The notes beneath the pieces are model-generated. The model was given only the letters and a program-made list of their open reading frames with translations, searched no databases and was not told the origin of the DNA. Source: Nitrosomonas sp. (GTDB taxonomy: Bacteria > Pseudomonadota > Gammaproteobacteria > Burkholderiales > Nitrosomonadaceae). From it: a stretch of DNA of 38,949 nucleotides. A program made the translations under genes and the position numbers. The stretch covers positions 1 to 38,949 of the forward strand of contig JAGNZK010000029.1 in assembly GCA_017984435.1 (NCBI GenBank), written 5' to 3'. Below are positions 16,001-24,062 of this stretch, piece by piece; the stretch's first letter is position 1, and each line of letters begins with the position of its first letter.

Positions 16001-17237
16001 TGAGACCTTTGCAAAATCATCCACTTTCCCTGGAGATTCTTTAAATCCCAATTCATTTTTAAGAATCAGGTAAATTTCGGCAAGTTCTTCGCAAAAACTC
16101 AGGGAATAACAACACTAATTGCGCCGTTTCGTGGCTAAAAGGCGCACCTTGCTTGTGGTAACCGTAGTAAGAGGCTCTCAACGTACAATCTTGGCAGCCT
16201 TTTTAGGTTGTACGCCACTGCTTGAAGGATGTGCCAAGCGTGAGCTTTGGCTAAACCCCGGTAACGCAGGAATTTGCTGCCAAACCAGCGCGCCTGGCTG
16301 CCAAAGGTACGTTCCACTACATACCGGGCTTTAGCGATCAAACGATTGCGCTGTAATTGCCGCTGCGTCAGGGGCTTGTTCTTCACCGCTTTATCCTGGA
16401 TGCCGTTTTTAATGCCGCGCGCTTTCAAAGCTTCACGGTGCTTCTGACTACAATAGGCCTTGTCGCCATGAACCCGGGCACCCGGTTTAATCTCTGCTTT
16501 ATCGAGCAATGCCAACATGGATTTGCTGTCATGCTGATTGGCAGCAGTGGTCTCTACCGCCATCACCAGCCCATTGTCATCAACCAGCGTGTGTTGTTTA
16601 TAACCAAACACCGACTTGCCGCCTTTCTTGACCCAACGGGCCTTGCTATTCACACCGGGTTGAACAACCTCAATGACTCGCATGGACATTTGAGCTTCGG
16701 ACTCATCATCCCGCTCTTCCCGGTCGTTGACCACTTCATAGGGCGGCTTGGTCTTGGGCTTGCGCGGGCTATGCGTGATGCTGGCATCGACGTGACAGCC
16801 TGTGCTGACAGTCACGTTGAGCGCTTGAATTTGTTGATTGATTTGTTCCAGTAAACCATTCCAGGCCAAAGCTGCCGTCAAGCGGGTTCTGAAACGAGAC
16901 AGCACCGAGTGATCGGGAACATCATCTTCTAGAGACAAGCGCTAGAAAGCGCATGACATGCAGGTTTGAGTTGGCCATGTCTTCAATCGCCTCGTCGCTG
17001 AGACCGCCATGCCAGATGCCAACCAGCAGCATCTTGAATAACAGTAGCCCAGGATAGGCAGGGCGTCCCGTGGCATCCGATGAAGGTGCATAATACTGAT
17101 TAATCGCTTTCTCTATGGGTGCCCACTCGATCAGGTGATCGATTTGATTTAGAAAGTTGCTTTTACGGGTGCGGTGGGTGACGTAAAAATCTGGAAAACT
17201 CACGCTCTATAACTCAATTCATTGACAAAAAAACATC
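16001..17237 (-). mobile_element. degraded IS5-family insertion sequence
   Basis: GAGACCTTTGCAAAA at 16002-16016 is a terminal sequence typical of IS5/IS1106-like elements, and a transposase in two frames fills most of the interval. No matching inverted repeat (TTTTGCAAAGGTCTC) is found beyond the transposase start at 17203, where the next gene begins only 35 bp later. The right end therefore seems to be lost, and the outer limit given is approximate. With the frameshift in the transposase it is probably immobile. Confidence 0.65.
16135..17203 (-). pseudogene. IS5-family transposase, broken by a +1 frameshift
   Basis: The N-terminal part (16922-17203, 93 residues, GTG start) has the helical IS5 start MSFPDFYVTHRTRKSNFLNQ and runs to SNLHVMRFLALVSRR before a stop. 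The remaining 267 residues (16135-16938) continue one base out of frame from SLEDDVPDHSVLSRFR. They include the DDE core HVDASITHSP, TLVDDNGLVMAVETTAANQHDSK, GDKAYCSQKHRE and the R-x3-E-like RYVVERTFGSQARW. Joining the frames near 16930 restores MRFLALSLEDDVPDHS, so one extra base is the likely lesion. Programmed frameshifting occurs in part of the IS5 family but no slippery heptamer is evident, so I favour a mutation. Confidence 0.8.
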
Positions 17238-19262
17238 ATGAATCAACATTTTGACTTAAGTATTTATCAGAATATCGTAGCGAATCCATTGGCGCCGATG
17301 ACGTTACGCATCGGTGTGGCGGGGCATCGAACCTTACCGGCAGATCAGTTGCCGCGATTGCGCGAGGAAATTCGCGCGATCTATATAGCGATTGGTCAAG
17401 CGGTTCAGACAATCTTTCGGGAAGAAGCGGCTACCTATCTTTATGCGCGCGAAACACCCATTATCCGCATCATCTCTTCGCTGGCGGAGGGCGCTGACCG
17501 ATTGTGTATTGCACCTGATCTGATTGCGTTTGATGAACTTAAATTGGAGTTGGCTTGCATTTTTCCCTTCTTAAAAGAAGAGTTTGAGAAAGATTTTCTG
17601 CCTAAAAATAGCGTCATAGATAAACAACAAGGTACTGTCGGCGAATTTAACGCTATTCTGGAACGGTTCGGCTATGGGCAGCCGACAGCACAAGTGATCG
17701 AATTGGATGGTAATCCGACTAACCGGGAAGCAGCCTATAATCATTGCAGCCGATTGCTGGTGGCGCACAGTGATATTTTGATCGCGGTATACGATGGCGA
17801 TGATTCCCAGGATACAGGCACTGCAGCCGCCGTGAAAGCCGCAAAACATCAAGGCATCCCGGTGATTCATATTTCCACCCTAGCGAATACGCCACTGCAA
17901 TGTCATTGTTCAACACGATTCGGTCACGAACCTTGTGATACCCATTACACCACCAGTCTGTTACACAAAGAATTACATCGGGTTTTGTTATTCTCAGACG
18001 TGCTGGATCAAGCAGGGCCTGATAACAAGATCGACGATTTGCGCAAACAAAAAATACTGGCTCGTTTTAAACAATATCAGGCAGAAGGGAACTTGCAACT
18101 CACGCGAGACAGACCGGATTTTTATGATGCAGGACCCATCAAACTGGCGCGAAAGTATAAAGATAAGACCGCCGAAGCATTTGATATTTTAAAGCAGGTG
18201 ATTACTACACCGGAGAGAATACAAAAGGAATTAAAGCGCTTAAAAAAGCAAGACATTGATCCGGCAGCCACAGAAAAACCGGAGAATGTTGAACAGCAGC
18301 TCTCCAAACCAAGCCTGAACAGATATTTTGCAGCCTATCTGCGCGCCGATCGTTTGGCAAATTATTATGCCAGTATTCACCGCAGTACTTTCGTGTTGAT
18401 CTATTTGTTGGGTGCAGCGGCCTTGATTACAGCTGCCACTGCGCTGCTTTTTCAAGCAACAGGGGCAGTGTTGCTATGTGTGGTGTTTGAGTTGGGGTTT
18501 CTGATTGCGATTTTTGTACTTTATTGGCGGGATCACAGCAAGAAATATCATGACCGCTGGTTGGAATACCGCTGTCTGGCCGAGTTTCTACGACCCATGC
18601 GTTATCTGTCATTACTGGGCAGCCCCTACGCAATCAGTAATTTCCGCGATACCGAAGAATACCTCCACCGGGAAGTGATCGGACACAGTGCTGTCGGGCG
18701 AAGCTGGTTGTATATCTATACCGAAACCATTAATCGTTGGGCGGGTTTTAACGCGTGCCGCCTGGATTCAGACTGTAAACAGTCGGTTAGCCATTTCGTT
18801 AGAACCACCTGGCTCAATGGGCAAATCAGTTATCACACCTATAATGCGGCAGCCATGCGAGTCTTGGGGCATAGACTCGGGCGATTGAGCTTTTGGCTAT
18901 TTGTCGCCACTGTGGTCATTGTGGTATTCAAATTGATTACCGTGGGCAGGGGCCTAGCCATAGATCCTGAAATAGCACATGGTTTTTTTGCTGGCTCTTC
19001 TGCATGGTTGGCAGCCATCTTGCCCATACTTGCTACAACAGTCTATGCAATTCGCAATCACGCCGAATTTGATATCTCGGCACAGCGCTCGCTCACCATG
19101 CGCACAGCCCTGATAGCCCGGCGTAAAAAACTAAGGAATGGCCAGGAAACCCTGACATCCGGTCAAATGGCCGTGATCTTGAATGATATCGCCACGATCA
19201 CGATTAAAGAAACGGCAGATTGGCTGGAGATTTATGAAATGAAGGAATCGGAATTGGGATGA
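17238..19262 (+). CDS. SLOG nucleotide-sensor domain fused to SLATT-like membrane module
   Basis: The protein is 674 residues. The N-terminal Rossmann-like part looks like a SLOG domain (SMF/DprA-LOG superfamily): LRIGVAGHR (residues 23-31), SSLAEGADR (80-88), a SRLLVAHSDILIAVYDGDD strand-loop, and TGTAAAVKAAKHQGIPVIHI. A charged linker follows (about 230-350). The C-terminal half is membrane-bound, with hydrophobic segments at about 384-431 (a pair), 551-571 and 580-605, and conserved aromatic/charged pieces such as RWLEYRCLAEFLRPMR and WLNGQISYHTYNAAAMR that resemble SLATT domains. SLOG-SLATT pairs are predicted to sense nucleotide-derived signals and act at membranes in conflict systems. 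The upstream region is cut by the IS5 remnant, so its original promoter may be gone; a broken TIR gene follows. Confidence 0.7.
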   Translation: MNQHFDLSIYQNIVANPLAPMTLRIGVAGHRTLPADQLPRLREEIRAIYIAIGQAVQTIFREEAATYLYARETPIIRIISSLAEGADRLCIAPDLIAFDELKLELACIFPFLKEEFEKDFLPKNSVIDKQQGTVGEFNAILERFGYGQPTAQVIELDGNPTNREAAYNHCSRLLVAHSDILIAVYDGDDSQDTGTAAAVKAAKHQGIPVIHISTLANTPLQCHCSTRFGHEPCDTHYTTSLLHKELHRVLLFSDVLDQAGPDNKIDDLRKQKILARFKQYQAEGNLQLTRDRPDFYDAGPIKLARKYKDKTAEAFDILKQVITTPERIQKELKRLKKQDIDPAATEKPENVEQQLSKPSLNRYFAAYLRADRLANYYASIHRSTFVLIYLLGAAALITAATALLFQATGAVLLCVVFELGFLIAIFVLYWRDHSKKYHDRWLEYRCLAEFLRPMRYLSLLGSPYAISNFRDTEEYLHREVIGHSAVGRSWLYIYTETINRWAGFNACRLDSDCKQSVSHFVRTTWLNGQISYHTYNAAAMRVLGHRLGRLSFWLFVATVVIVVFKLITVGRGLAIDPEIAHGFFAGSSAWLAAILPILATTVYAIRNHAEFDISAQRSLTMRTALIARRKKLRNGQETLTSGQMAVILNDIATITIKETADWLEIYEMKESELG

Positions 19263-19388
19263 TGCTTTTAAAGCAAGATAACCGACTAGAATTGGAAAAA
19301 CTCGGCAAAGTACATGAAGGAATTTATTTTTGAAAAAACCTATACGCCCCCTTTGCGCTAAGCCTCTATAAATTAGTGAGAATCACCC

Positions 19389-19668
19389 ATGCCAGGAATT
19401 TTTATTAGTTACCGTCGTGACGATACCGCAGCTTATGCTGGTCGACTGTTCGATCGATTAGAAAAAGCTCAGTGCTGTAGATGTGGCTATCGTTATAATT
19501 GATAAACAGTGACTTGATATAACTGATGCTCCTGGATACAGGCGCCTAGATAATCCGGATGATTTTGTTCGCCTTGAAGTCGCCGAGATTCTGGAACGGA
19601 AGATGCGGGCAATTCCGGTTCTGGTAGGTGGTGCAGTTGTACCTAAATCATTGCAATTACCTAACTAA
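19389..19668 (+). pseudogene. TIR-domain protein, pseudogene with internal deletion
   Basis: The start MPGIFISYRRDDTAAYAGRL is the first strand and box-1 region of a bacterial TIR domain, and the frame ends soon after at GYRYN. In another frame immediately after, the sequence reads VDVAIVIIDKQ, a stop, then LDITDAPGYRRLDNPDDFVR, LEVAEILERKMRAIPVLVGG and VPKSLQLPN before a stop at 19666. In intact relatives these pieces are separated by about 40-50 residues, so a deletion plus a frameshift and a stop (probably Trp to TGA) have occurred. The Glu in FVRLEVAEIL is in the position expected for the catalytic Glu of NAD-hydrolysing TIRs. The gene follows the SLOG-SLATT gene by 126 bp on the same strand, which suggests a former two-gene module. 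Confidence 0.7.
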
Positions 19669-19690
19669 CTGAGTTCACTGTTGTGCACTT

Positions 19691-20308
19691 TCAATACGCC
19701 ACCGGCAATGGATCCAAACTACGCCACAAATACCACGTAGCTACCGAGCGCCACGGCTGCCAGGGCTTTGCGAGTGCGAGTATGGTTTTTTTGTTTACTG
19801 GTTGTTTATCAAAATAGTGTTGACTGATTGCACGTTGTAATCCGATGTCGTCCAATGGTAAAACATCCGGTCGTTGCAGGTGAAAAATCAGAAACATTTC
19901 CGCTGTCCAGCGTCCTATCCCTTTTACTCGTGTCAGTTGAGCGATGATGGCTTCGTCATCCATGGCATTCCAAGTCGTTTCATTCAAATTGCCTTCTGTG
20001 AAGTGCCACGATAAGTCCTGTAGGTAGGTTATTTTTCTTGCGGATAGTCCGCAGGTTCGCAATAAATTCTGTTCGGCTGCAGCGATCGTGCGCGGCGTCA
20101 TGTCGGGCATTGCACCGAGCACTTTCTGCCATACGCTCTCGGCGGCTTTGACGGAAATTTGTTGTCCGACAATTGAGCGTGCCAGGGTGGTGAATGCACA
20201 ACCCCGTGATGTGAGTGTGGCGCCTTCAAAGTGCTGAATTAGGTTGCGCATGACCTCGTCACATGCGGCTAATTCCTGTATTGCTTGTTGCCAGTAAGGG
20301 GGTGTCAT
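19691..20308 (-). CDS. DNA-3-methyladenine glycosylase II (AlkA-type, HhH-GPD)
   Basis: This 205-residue HhH-GPD glycosylase has the helix-hairpin-helix in VKGIGRWTAEMFLIF (from residue 128) and the catalytic Asp in LPLDDIGLQ (D154). FTTLARSIVGQQISVKAA (39-56) is the usual first helical motif. AlkA-type enzymes remove alkylated purines as the first step of base-excision repair. It lacks the N-terminal beta domain of E. coli AlkA, as do the short family members common in many bacteria. It is convergent with the TIR pseudogene and divergent from the dcw cluster, with about 310 bp of regulatory sequence between it and mraZ. Confidence 0.88.
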   Translation of the reverse strand: MTPPYWQQAIQELAACDEVMRNLIQHFEGATLTSRGCAFTTLARSIVGQQISVKAAESVWQKVLGAMPDMTPRTIAAAEQNLLRTCGLSARKITYLQDLSWHFTEGNLNETTWNAMDDEAIIAQLTRVKGIGRWTAEMFLIFHLQRPDVLPLDDIGLQRAISQHYFDKQPVNKKTILALAKPWQPWRSVATWYLWRSLDPLPVAY

Positions 20309-20624
20309 ATTTCTGCTGAAGTGGGATTGTTAAATGTGGAGAGTGTGCAATTTTTTGAGCTTATAAACAAGATTGCTCTAGGTGGTTATCAAAAGGAATT
20401 AACAATTCACATTTAATTTTTCTTCTATCTATCTTATTTATTTGAATATTTTACTGATCATTTAATGGTGATTGGCTTTGTGCTTAAGTCTTTGTCATAT
20501 AAATATAAAACTCCATATTCTTGCTTGACTGTGGGGTATTTTTTGATTAAAGTGGGAGGCAGTGGGAGAATGTGGGGAATTTTGGTGAATCTCGATTAAT
20601 TTTCCCGTAATATGAGGAGACAGC
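20309..20624 (+). promoter_or_regulatory. dcw cluster promoter region
   Basis: These 316 bp between the divergent AlkA-type gene and mraZ hold no gene. A -35-like TTGACT at 20525-20530 with a 17-bp spacer to TAAAGT (20548-20553) is a possible promoter directly upstream of the MraZ repeats. The rest is AT-rich. The mraZ ribosome-binding site is GAGGAGA just before the ATG at 20625. Confidence 0.5.
20552..20587 (+). promoter_or_regulatory. MraZ operator: GTGGGA-type repeats at a 10-bp period
   Basis: GTGGGA at 20552, GTGGGA at 20562 and GTGGGG at 20572 are spaced exactly 10 bp, with a degenerate TTGGTG at 20582; another GTGGGG lies at 20531. Known MraZ-binding regions upstream of mraZ consist of direct TGGGN repeats separated by 5 nt, which this matches. 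The repeats lie between the likely promoter and the mraZ start, so MraZ probably represses its own cluster by binding here. Confidence 0.8.
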
Positions 20625-21071
20625 ATGTTTCGTGGCATCACGCAACTCAGTCTGGATGCGAAAGGTAGGCTTGCGATCCCCGCAAGATACCGTGGCGAAC
20701 TGATGTCTTCCTGTGCAGGACGCTTGATTGTTACAGTTGATCCTTCAAAGTGTTTGTTGATTTATCCTCAGCCTGCCTGGGAACCGATAGAACAAAAACT
20801 CAATAATCTTTCCAGTTTTGATCAAAAAACTCGTAATTTGCAGAGGTTGCTGGTGGGTAATGCCAGTGATGTCGAAATGGATGCTGCCGGTCGTATCCTG
20901 GTGTCGCTGCCATTGCGTCAGTTTGCCGGTTTGTCCAAAGATGTGGTTTTGGTTGGTCAAGGTACAAAATTTGAATTGTGGGATGAGGGGCAGTGGAATT
21001 TACAGATTGAAAGCGCATTGGCTTTCAAGGATGGAGATATGCCGCCAGAGTTGGATGGTTTTTCGCTGTAA
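20625..21071 (+). CDS. mraZ: transcriptional regulator MraZ
   Basis: This 148-residue protein has two SpoVT/AbrB-like half-domains, each with a DxxGR core: LDAKGRLAIPARYR (residues 10-23) and MDAAGRILVSLPLRQFAGL (about 85-103). MraZ forms a multimeric ring that binds the TGGGA repeats upstream of its own gene and regulates the dcw cluster. The ribosome-binding site is GAGGAGA, and it is the first gene of the 16-gene run. It is followed by rsmH after 17 bp. Nothing is unusual. Confidence 0.96.
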   Translation: MFRGITQLSLDAKGRLAIPARYRGELMSSCAGRLIVTVDPSKCLLIYPQPAWEPIEQKLNNLSSFDQKTRNLQRLLVGNASDVEMDAAGRILVSLPLRQFAGLSKDVVLVGQGTKFELWDEGQWNLQIESALAFKDGDMPPELDGFSL

Positions 21072-21088
21072 CAAAACAAAAGGAATAG

Positions 21089-22033
21089 ATGCACATTTCG
21101 GTGTTGTTGCATGAAGCGGTTGATGCGTTGGCGATAAAACCAAATGGTATTTATGTGGATGGCACGTTCGGGCGTGGTGGGCATAGTCGACTGATCCTGT
21201 CGCAACTGAGTGAGGATGGCCGATTAATCGTTTTTGATAAAGATCCTGCTGCAGTTTTATTAGGTGAAGCCATTGAGGATAAACGATTCTGCATTCAGCA
21301 CGGTGGTTTTTCCGGGATGCAACGGATATTGCGGGAAATGGGGGTTGCAAAGATTGATGGTGTGTTGCTGGATTTGGGCGTGTCTTCGCCACAATTGGAA
21401 GAAATTTCGCGCGGTTTTAGTTTTCGTTCTGCAGGACCGCTCGATATGCGCATGGATACAAGCAGTGGATGGACTGCGGCAGAGTGGCTTGCTACGGTTG
21501 CAGAAGATCAATTAGAAAAGGTGATCAAGGAATATGGCGAAGAACGGTATGCTCGGCAGATTGCAAGAGCGATTATTGTGGCAAGAACGCGGCAGCCTAT
21601 TGTTACCACATTACAACTTGCCGAAATTGTCGCAGCGGTTGTACGCGCGCGCCAGCGGCAGCGGGAAAATATGCGGCATCCGGCGACGCGCACTTTTCAG
21701 GCGATACGGATTTATCTCAACCAGGAGCTTGAGGAATTGTCGTTAGTTTTGCCGCAGTGTGTTGAATTATTAAATCCAGGCGGGAGATTGGTGGTGATCA
21801 GCTTTCATTCGTTGGAGGATCGTATGGTCAAACAGTTTATGCGAGCGGCAGCCAGTACGGATGAATTGCCACGTGGCGTGCCGTTGCGGGAAAAAGATTT
21901 GCAACGGTTCAGTAAACAGAAATTAAAGTTGATCGGAAAAGCAATTCGCCCGGGTGAGAATGAAGTGACTGAGAACGTAAGAGCGAGGAGTGCTGTCATG
22001 CGTGTGGCCGAACGAATTGTTTTAAATGGATAA
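21089..22033 (+). CDS. rsmH: 16S rRNA (cytosine-1402 N4)-methyltransferase
   Basis: This 314-residue SAM-dependent methylase (formerly MraW) has the SAM loop [11 protein letters not shown] (residues 23-33), the [11 protein letters not shown] motif, and the family's conserved [11 protein letters not shown] segment. It methylates C1402 of 16S rRNA at the decoding centre. An AAAGGAA ribosome-binding site lies just before the start. It is followed by ftsL with a 6-bp gap. It is full length for the family. Confidence 0.95.
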   Translation: MHISVLLHEAVDALAIKPNGIYVDGTFGRGGHSRLILSQLSEDGRLIVFDKDPAAVLLGEAIEDKRFCIQHGGFSGMQRILREMGVAKIDGVLLDLGVSSPQLEEISRGFSFRSAGPLDMRMDTSSGWTAAEWLATVAEDQLEKVIKEYGEERYARQIARAIIVARTRQPIVTTLQLAEIVAAVVRARQRQRENMRHPATRTFQAIRIYLNQELEELSLVLPQCVELLNPGGRLVVISFHSLEDRMVKQFMRAAASTDELPRGVPLREKDLQRFSKQKLKLIGKAIRPGENEVTENVRARSAVMRVAERIVLNG

Positions 22034-22039
22034 AGCGCA

Positions 22040-22333
22040 ATGTTCAAATTGAACATTTTCTTGGTGTTAGTGCTAATCGCTTGTGCATTGGGCATTGTGA
22101 CTTCGCAGCATACCGCTCGTAAGTTGTTCATGGCGCTAGAGAATGAAAAGGAAATAGAACGGAAATTGGATGTGGAATGGGGCAGGCTGCAACTGGAGCA
22201 AAGCACGCTGATTATGCATGGACGTATCGAACATATTGCCCGGGAACATTTGAATATGATGGTGCCCGCTGCTTCGAGCATACAAATTGTGTCGATAGGT
22301 GCGGCAGAGAATCGGTCAAATCCGGAGGATTGA
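22040..22333 (+). CDS. ftsL: cell division protein FtsL
   Basis: This 97-residue bitopic membrane protein has one N-terminal span (FLVLVLIACALGIVT, about residues 6-20) and a coiled-coil region of alternating charged residues (ALENEKEIERKLDVEWGRLQ). FtsL forms the FtsQLB complex that controls septal peptidoglycan synthesis by FtsW-FtsI. Identity rests on size, topology and its fixed place between rsmH and ftsI, since sequence conservation is low in this family. It is followed by ftsI after a 4-bp gap. Confidence 0.9.
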   Translation: MFKLNIFLVLVLIACALGIVTSQHTARKLFMALENEKEIERKLDVEWGRLQLEQSTLIMHGRIEHIAREHLNMMVPAASSIQIVSIGAAENRSNPED

Positions 22334-22337
22334 AGCC

Positions 22338-24062
22338 ATGATTAAAAATGAAGTACCGCAAATTAAACTGGCAGCATGGCGTTCGCTGCTGTTATTTGGC
22401 TTACTGGTACTGGGTTTAATCAGTTTGGTGGGGCGTGCTGCCTATCTGCAAGGCATGCATAATGATTTTTTGCAAGAGAAGGGGGAGTCGCGCTATAGCC
22501 GTGTTGTTGAAATGAATGCGGATCGGGGCATGATTACCGACCGGAACGGACAGATACTGGCTATCAGCTCACCCATCGGATCCGTGTATGCCGATCCGAA
22601 AGTAGTCAAGGTGACACCGGAGCAATTGAAGCAATTATCCGATTTACTTGAAATATCCAGCGCTGAAGTAGATCAGCGTATTCATAGAAAGAACAGCCGG
22701 TTTGTTTATCTGAAACGGCAGGTGGTGCCGGATATCGCCGAGAAGATTATGAAGTTAAAGATTCCGGGTATCTATTTAACGCATGAATCCAAACGTTACT
22801 ACCCGGAAGGTGAGTTTGCAGCGCATGTGTTGGGTTTCACGGATATTAACGATGAAGGCCAGGAGGGTGTTGAGCGTGGTTGGCAGGGAACGCTTGCCGG
22901 CGAATTGGGAAGTCGCCGTGTCATTAAGGATAACAAGGGGCGAATCGTTGAGGATGTTGAAAATATTCGCTTGCCCAAACAAGGGCAGGATTTGATTTTA
23001 TCGATCGATAGAAGAATTCAGTATCGTGCCCATGCCGAGTTAAAAGAAGCGGTGAAGCTCAATAAAGCCAAAGCCGGCAGTATCGTTGTTTTAGATGCGC
23101 AGACGGGTGAGATACTGGCACTGACGAATTTGCCGGTTTATAACCCAAATAATAGATCCACCATCAGCAATGAAAGACTTCGCAACCGCGCATTGATCGA
23201 TACGTTTGAGCCCGGATCCACGTTAAAGCCATTTACGGTAGCCGTTGCCATGGAAATCGGAAAGGTGAATTCCAATACTGTGATGCAAACAGCGCCGGGA
23301 ATGCTGCAAGTGGGTAGAAGAACCATACGTGATGTCAATAATAAAGGCGAATTGACGGTTGCCCAAGTAATCCAGCAATCCAGTAACGTAGGAACGGCAA
23401 AAATAGCTTTGTCACTTGCACCGCAGACGATGTGGGAGATGTTTAACCGTTCAGGATTTGGCATACCGACAAATTCCGGTTTTCCAGGGGAAGCGAATGG
23501 CATAGTGCGATCCTATAACGCATGGCGTCCGATCGAGCAGGCCACGATGTCCTATGGTCACGGCATTTCAACCAGTCTGATGCAATTGGCGCGTGCTTAC
23601 ACGATCTTTACCAGCAGAGGCGAATTAAAACCCATCTCACTACTGAAGCAGGATATGCCTGTCATGGGGCAGCGTGTGATTTCTCGCGATACGGCAATGG
23701 CCATGAGCTATATGCTGGAAATGGCGACTAAACCAGGCGGAACGGCACCGTTAGCACAAATTAATGGCTATCGTGTTGCCGGTAAAACCGGAACAGCGCA
23801 TAAGTTGATCGATGGCCAGTATGCTAAAAAGCACTATATTTCAACCTTTGTCGGTTATGCACCGGCATCTAATCCGCGCTTGATCATTGCGGTGATGATT
23901 GATGAACCCTCTGCAGGAAAATATTTTGGCGGTGCTGTGGCTGCTCCTGTCTTTAGTAAAGTGATGAGTAGCGCTCTGCACATCTTGAACATTCCGCCGG
24001 ATGCACCGGCCAATAATGTGATCACTTTCACTGCGACACCGGAAATGGGTGATGAAGGGTGA
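22338..24062 (+). CDS. ftsI: septal peptidoglycan transpeptidase (PBP3)
   Basis: This 574-residue class B penicillin-binding protein has one N-terminal span (SLLLFGLLVLGLISLVGR). A dimerization/pedestal domain follows, then the transpeptidase domain with the active Ser in STLK (S294), SSN (348-350) and KTGT (from 483). The frame is open back to 22299, but the ATG at 22338 has a CCGGAGGA ribosome-binding site 8 nt upstream and follows the ftsL stop, so it is preferred. It crosslinks septal peptidoglycan with FtsW. The stop overlaps the murE GTG start by 4 bp. Confidence 0.96.
   Translation: MIKNEVPQIKLAAWRSLLLFGLLVLGLISLVGRAAYLQGMHNDFLQEKGESRYSRVVEMNADRGMITDRNGQILAISSPIGSVYADPKVVKVTPEQLKQLSDLLEISSAEVDQRIHRKNSRFVYLKRQVVPDIAEKIMKLKIPGIYLTHESKRYYPEGEFAAHVLGFTDINDEGQEGVERGWQGTLAGELGSRRVIKDNKGRIVEDVENIRLPKQGQDLILSIDRRIQYRAHAELKEAVKLNKAKAGSIVVLDAQTGEILALTNLPVYNPNNRSTISNERLRNRALIDTFEPGSTLKPFTVAVAMEIGKVNSNTVMQTAPGMLQVGRRTIRDVNNKGELTVAQVIQQSSNVGTAKIALSLAPQTMWEMFNRSGFGIPTNSGFPGEANGIVRSYNAWRPIEQATMSYGHGISTSLMQLARAYTIFTSRGELKPISLLKQDMPVMGQRVISRDTAMAMSYMLEMATKPGGTAPLAQINGYRVAGKTGTAHKLIDGQYAKKHYISTFVGYAPASNPRLIIAVMIDEPSAGKYFGGAVAAPVFSKVMSSALHILNIPPDAPANNVITFTATPEMGDEG

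Noticed and set aside
16119-16854. Plus-strand frames across the IS5-family transposase
   Set aside because: They are mirror-frame translations of the real minus-strand transposase and show no family motif.
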